Shown: piece after piece, positions 7,184-9,149 of the stretch
Position numbering within the stretch: position 1 is the stretch's first letter
Layout: each line of letters opens with the position of its first letter
Source of the DNA: Candidatus Babelota bacterium
GTDB taxonomy: Bacteria > Babelota > Babeliae > Babelales > JAUPTZ01
Length of the DNA: 9,149 bases
Direction of reading: 5' to 3'
NCBI GenBank assembly: GCA_030917105.1
Contig: JAUPVI010000030.1
Span: 1 to 9,149 of the forward strand
Program-made: the position numbers and the translations under genes
Notes under the pieces: generated by a model
What the model was told of the DNA's origin: nothing
What the model saw: only the letters and a program-made list of their open reading frames with translations
The model's database searches: none

Positions 7184-7213
7184 AAAAAAGGCTCCGGATT
7201 CCGGAGCCTTTTT
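7184..7213. terminator. Bidirectional intrinsic terminator between sufC and the convergent gene
   Basis: GGCTCCGG (7190-7197) pairs perfectly with CCGGAGCC (7201-7208) around a 3-base loop, with six A on the left and five T on the right. It begins right after the sufC stop and lies 22 bases past the stop of the minus-strand gene, so it can end transcripts from both sides. Confidence 0.93.
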
Positions 7214-7235
7214 GTCATTTTTGTCGAGTTACGTC

Positions 7236-7517
7236 TTACTCTGCGTCGTCGTCACAGCAAACTTCGCGTGAAGCTTCAGTAGCTACTGCTACTTCTTCTG
7301 AAGCATCAGCTGTTGCTACAAGGTCTGCGCTTGGGATAACTTCTGCAGTAACGTCAACGGTACCCATTGCGGTGTCAACAGCTACTTCAAACAAAACGAT
7401 GTCGCGTTGTTCGACAGCCATTTGTTCCATTTGCGCTACTTGTTCCATTTGTTCTTCTGCTACAACTACTGAGGCTGTAAGGCCGGCCACTACAAGCGCG
7501 AGCATGATATTTTTCAT
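7236..7517 (-). CDS. Small acidic exported protein ending in CC-DDD
   Basis: 93 residues. The first 20 form a classical signal peptide (MKNIMLALVVAGL... ending VVVA), leaving a mature chain of 73 residues that is strongly acidic and rich in V, A, E and D. The mature N-terminus has a tandem hexapeptide, QMEQVA then QMEQMA. The middle (38-60) could form beta strands, and residues 60-83 are alanine/valine/glutamate-rich. The C-terminus is REVCCDDDAE, a vicinal cysteine pair followed by acidic residues, which could bind metal or form disulfides. No family is recognised. The start is firm: AGAAGGGG lies about 7 bases before ATG on the minus strand, and signal peptide, length and own promoter and terminator all agree with a real gene. 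It is convergent with sufC. Confidence 0.8.
   Translation of the reverse strand: MKNIMLALVVAGLTASVVVAEEQMEQVAQMEQMAVEQRDIVLFEVAVDTAMGTVDVTAEVIPSADLVATADASEEVAVATEASREVCCDDDAE
7416..7451 (-). repeat. Two tandem 18-base units inside the acidic protein gene
   Basis: Two adjacent 18-base units (7416-7433, 7434-7451) share twelve identical bases in a row and encode the QMEQ(V/M)A hexapeptide pair. This is an in-frame duplication within the mature N-terminus of the small acidic protein. Confidence 0.7.
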
Positions 7518-7570
7518 AATGATATCCCCTTCTTTGTGTTAAATAAACAGTATTGTACTTACTACCGTGA

Positions 7571-7599
7571 CTATTACATATTCGCGTTTGCTAAGTCAA
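7571..7599 (-). promoter_or_regulatory. Candidate promoter of the small acidic protein gene
   Basis: On the minus strand, TTGACT (7594-7599) and TAATAG (7571-7576) are 17 bases apart. The -35 box is 5 of 6 and the -10 box is weak. Transcription would start near 7564, about 47 bases before the ATG. TACAAT (7552-7557, minus strand) is a better -10 but has no good -35. Confidence 0.4.
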
Positions 7600-7666
7600 A
7601 CAACTCGTTGATTTTTGCTCAGAAGTGACCGGTGCAGTGGCTTTTTGGTTTATTTGGGGCCCATAG

Positions 7667-7695
7667 TTGTTTTTTTTAAAGAAATTGTCTACTAT
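7667..7695 (+). promoter_or_regulatory. Candidate promoter of the large exported protein gene
   Basis: TTGTTT (7667-7672) and TACTAT (7690-7695), 17 bases apart, lie in AT-rich sequence before GTG 7733. The match is weak and an overlapping TATTAA (7693-7698) could serve instead. Confidence 0.25.
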
Positions 7696-7721
7696 TAATA
7701 ATAAAAGAAGCGTTTTAGTTT

Positions 7722-7727
7722 AAGGGG
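7722..7727 (+). promoter_or_regulatory. Ribosome binding site that supports a GTG start
   Basis: AAGGGG lies 5 bases before GTG 7733, from which a signal peptide is read at once. This is why the large frame is taken to start with GTG and not at ATG 7757. Confidence 0.75.
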
Positions 7728-7732
7728 TGTGC

Positions 7733-9149
7733 GTGAAAAAATTTCTGGTTTTTATTATGAGTTGTTCTTTATTTGGTTCCGGGGTGCTTGGGGCGGTTGA
7801 GCCAGGTGAGGCCTCAGTTTTTGGAAAGAACCGTGCGCTGTACGGTGAGTATCAAGCTGTTTGTGAGCTTTTGCGGGGTCGCACTGATAGCGCGCAGCTT
7901 GCAGAACGATTTGAATCGGTATGTGCCTGTCTTTGTACCCAAGAGTCTTGTCCGTCCGACTTTACAGAGCAGATGAAAGTGATTGTGCGTGCTTTGGCTC
8001 GTGGAGGTGAGCGTGACAGTGCAGACAGGGCTGCTGTTGAAGCGTTTATACAGCATGCGAGAGCCGGTCGATTTGCGTGGAAGAAGGCGGTGTTGGTCGT
8101 TGCAGGGCTTGTTGCGACCGCGTTGTTGGCTAAAAAGTTGCGTGATAGAAAGGAAGTTGCTGTTGTGCCAGCGAAGAGTGATCCTATAGGTACGGCACTT
8201 GGTGCGCATGTTGCGGCGTCTGGCGTTGAGTCACAGGTTGCAATTTCGGGCCTCGAGCCCTACGTGGTGACACCAGAAATTATTGCGAAGGAGACGCAAC
8301 GAGTACAGGAACTTGAGCAAATGTTGGAGGCTGCGCGGGAAAGGAAATCTGCCGTTGCTAGAAAGAATGGCATTGTTCCTTTGTTCACCGAGCAGCAGCG
8401 CGAATATGCTACTGAGAAGATTGTTGGCTTTATTCAGAAACACAAGCCGTCATACGACGGAGCTCGCGAGCGGCAGCAAAACCAGTTAAGGGCGTTTGTT
8501 TCAGCGCCGCATGCGCAGGGAACTAAATTTGAAAAAATGGCCGATATTATAGGGCAGATTCCAGAAATTTCTTGCGAATCTTTCAAGCGAGATCAAGCTG
8601 AGGCGGCGTTGTTTTTGAGAGAGCGAAGCGCATATGATTCTCTTTGGGTAGAGACTAGCATTTTTGAGGTTACCCTGCCGAAATTTTCTACGGAGGCTAA
8701 GCATTATTTTATCGATAACACATTGGCTCTTGAGCAGCGACTGATTGCAGAATTTAATAAATTTGGTGTAGCTAGTTCTCTGAAGCCGACAGACCTTAAG
8801 CGTAAATACAATTACTCGAACGATGGCATACCTGTTGATCATGTTTTTGTTATTAAGTTTACTCCACATAGAGCTGTAGATGGTAAAAGCTCCGTTGTGT
8901 TGAAAATTCCTAATCCATATGCGTATTACAGCAACCAACAGCGCTATCTCAGTGGCCCGTATGAGGGAGAAAATCATTCAGGCTTTAGAAATGTTGAGCG
9001 GGTTTTGATTGCCGAAAAAATTCGTCAGGCCGGGGAAGGAGTGCTATCTGTGGCTGAAAAACATATAGCGCTGCGGTCGGGGTCAAGCCTCGGTGGGCCT
9101 ATTAATGATGCAACGGCCATAGTCATGAGTGATTGCCTTTCTTTTCAAT
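7733..9149 (+). CDS. Large exported/membrane protein of unknown function, 3' end outside window
   Basis: Open from GTG 7733 to the window edge: 472 codons without a stop. AAGGGG (7722-7727) lies 5 bases before the GTG. The next in-frame ATG (7757) would cut off the KK that starts the signal peptide (MKKFLVFIMSCSLFGSGVLGA), so GTG is chosen. After the signal come cysteines C44, C64, C66, C68 and C73 (VCACLCTQESC), a membrane segment at about 119-133 flanked by lysines, a coiled-coil-like helix at about 178-202 (IIAKETQRVQELEQMLEAA), and a mostly helical region to about 340. The last 100 residues alternate strand and helix: VVLK391IPNPY, then a helix with E422 and E428, then AIVMSD near 462-467. 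This could be a kinase-like N-lobe, but that is inference. No family is recognised. Confidence 0.8.
   Translation, partial: MKKFLVFIMSCSLFGSGVLGAVEPGEASVFGKNRALYGEYQAVCELLRGRTDSAQLAERFESVCACLCTQESCPSDFTEQMKVIVRALARGGERDSADRAAVEAFIQHARAGRFAWKKAVLVVAGLVATALLAKKLRDRKEVAVVPAKSDPIGTALGAHVAASGVESQVAISGLEPYVVTPEIIAKETQRVQELEQMLEAARERKSAVARKNGIVPLFTEQQREYATEKIVGFIQKHKPSYDGARERQQNQLRAFVSAPHAQGTKFEKMADIIGQIPEISCESFKRDQAEAALFLRERSAYDSLWVETSIFEVTLPKFSTEAKHYFIDNTLALEQRLIAEFNKFGVASSLKPTDLKRKYNYSNDGIPVDHVFVIKFTPHRAVDGKSSVVLKIPNPYAYYSNQQRYLSGPYEGENHSGFRNVERVLIAEKIRQAGEGVLSVAEKHIALRSGSSLGGPINDATAIVMSDCLSFQ

Noticed and set aside
7773..8489. Short + strand frames of 67-68 codons overlapping the large exported protein gene
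   Set aside because: Out of frame with the continuous 472-codon reading frame and lacking ribosome sites.
8501..8977. 158-codon minus-strand frame opposite the large exported protein
   Set aside because: The + strand frame from GTG 7733 is longer, starts with a ribosome site and signal peptide, and explains the region; the minus-strand translation is basic and featureless.
1..9149. CRISPR array, tRNA or rRNA genes, insertion sequences
   Set aside because: I saw no regularly spaced direct repeats, no tRNA-like cloverleaf or rRNA segments, and no transposase-like protein in any convincing frame.

Overview
The window reads as Gram-negative-type bacterial chromosome. Several proteins carry signal peptides, one carries a lipobox, and a five-gene Bat (aerotolerance-type) operon is placed at the inner membrane and periplasm. 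No phylogenetic marker is present. The abundance of small exported proteins with no recognisable family, next to a long exported protein of unknown type, would suit a poorly characterised lineage such as a candidate phylum (Dependentiae/TM6-like). That is a guess, not something the sequence proves.

Layout. Positions 1-159 hold the last 52 codons of an unidentified gene. Positions 176-5827 hold batA, batB, batC, batD and batE on the + strand, tightly packed (an ATGA overlap between batA and batB, and short gaps elsewhere). They encode two von Willebrand A (VWA) proteins with intact metal-binding motifs, a TPR protein with a long charged linker, a BatD-type Ig-like membrane protein, and a TPR plus SH3b membrane protein. 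I see no promoter for this operon in the window, so transcription probably starts upstream of position 1. After a 112-base gap with a candidate promoter and a 5' stem-loop, 5940-6293 encodes a small lipoprotein with a glycine zipper and a cysteine-rich tail. It is followed by a hairpin and a strong intrinsic terminator. Positions 6425-7183 encode SufC, the Fe-S assembly ATPase, without sufB or sufD beside it. A bidirectional terminator at 7184-7213 separates it from a convergent minus-strand gene (7236-7517) for a small acidic exported protein ending in a CC-DDD motif. From 7733 to the window edge a GTG-started reading frame of at least 472 codons encodes a large exported or membrane-anchored protein of unknown function.

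How it fits together. The Bat proteins are thought to form a periplasm-facing complex linked to oxidative stress or envelope quality control, and SufC powers Fe-S cluster assembly, often under oxidative stress. Their nearness may be chance. The most novel material is the right-hand part: three exported proteins of unknown function, all cysteine-containing, two of which share a V-C-C-x-D type tail motif. The largest ends (as far as visible) in a region that could be the N-lobe of a protein-kinase-like fold. This last point is a weak hypothesis.
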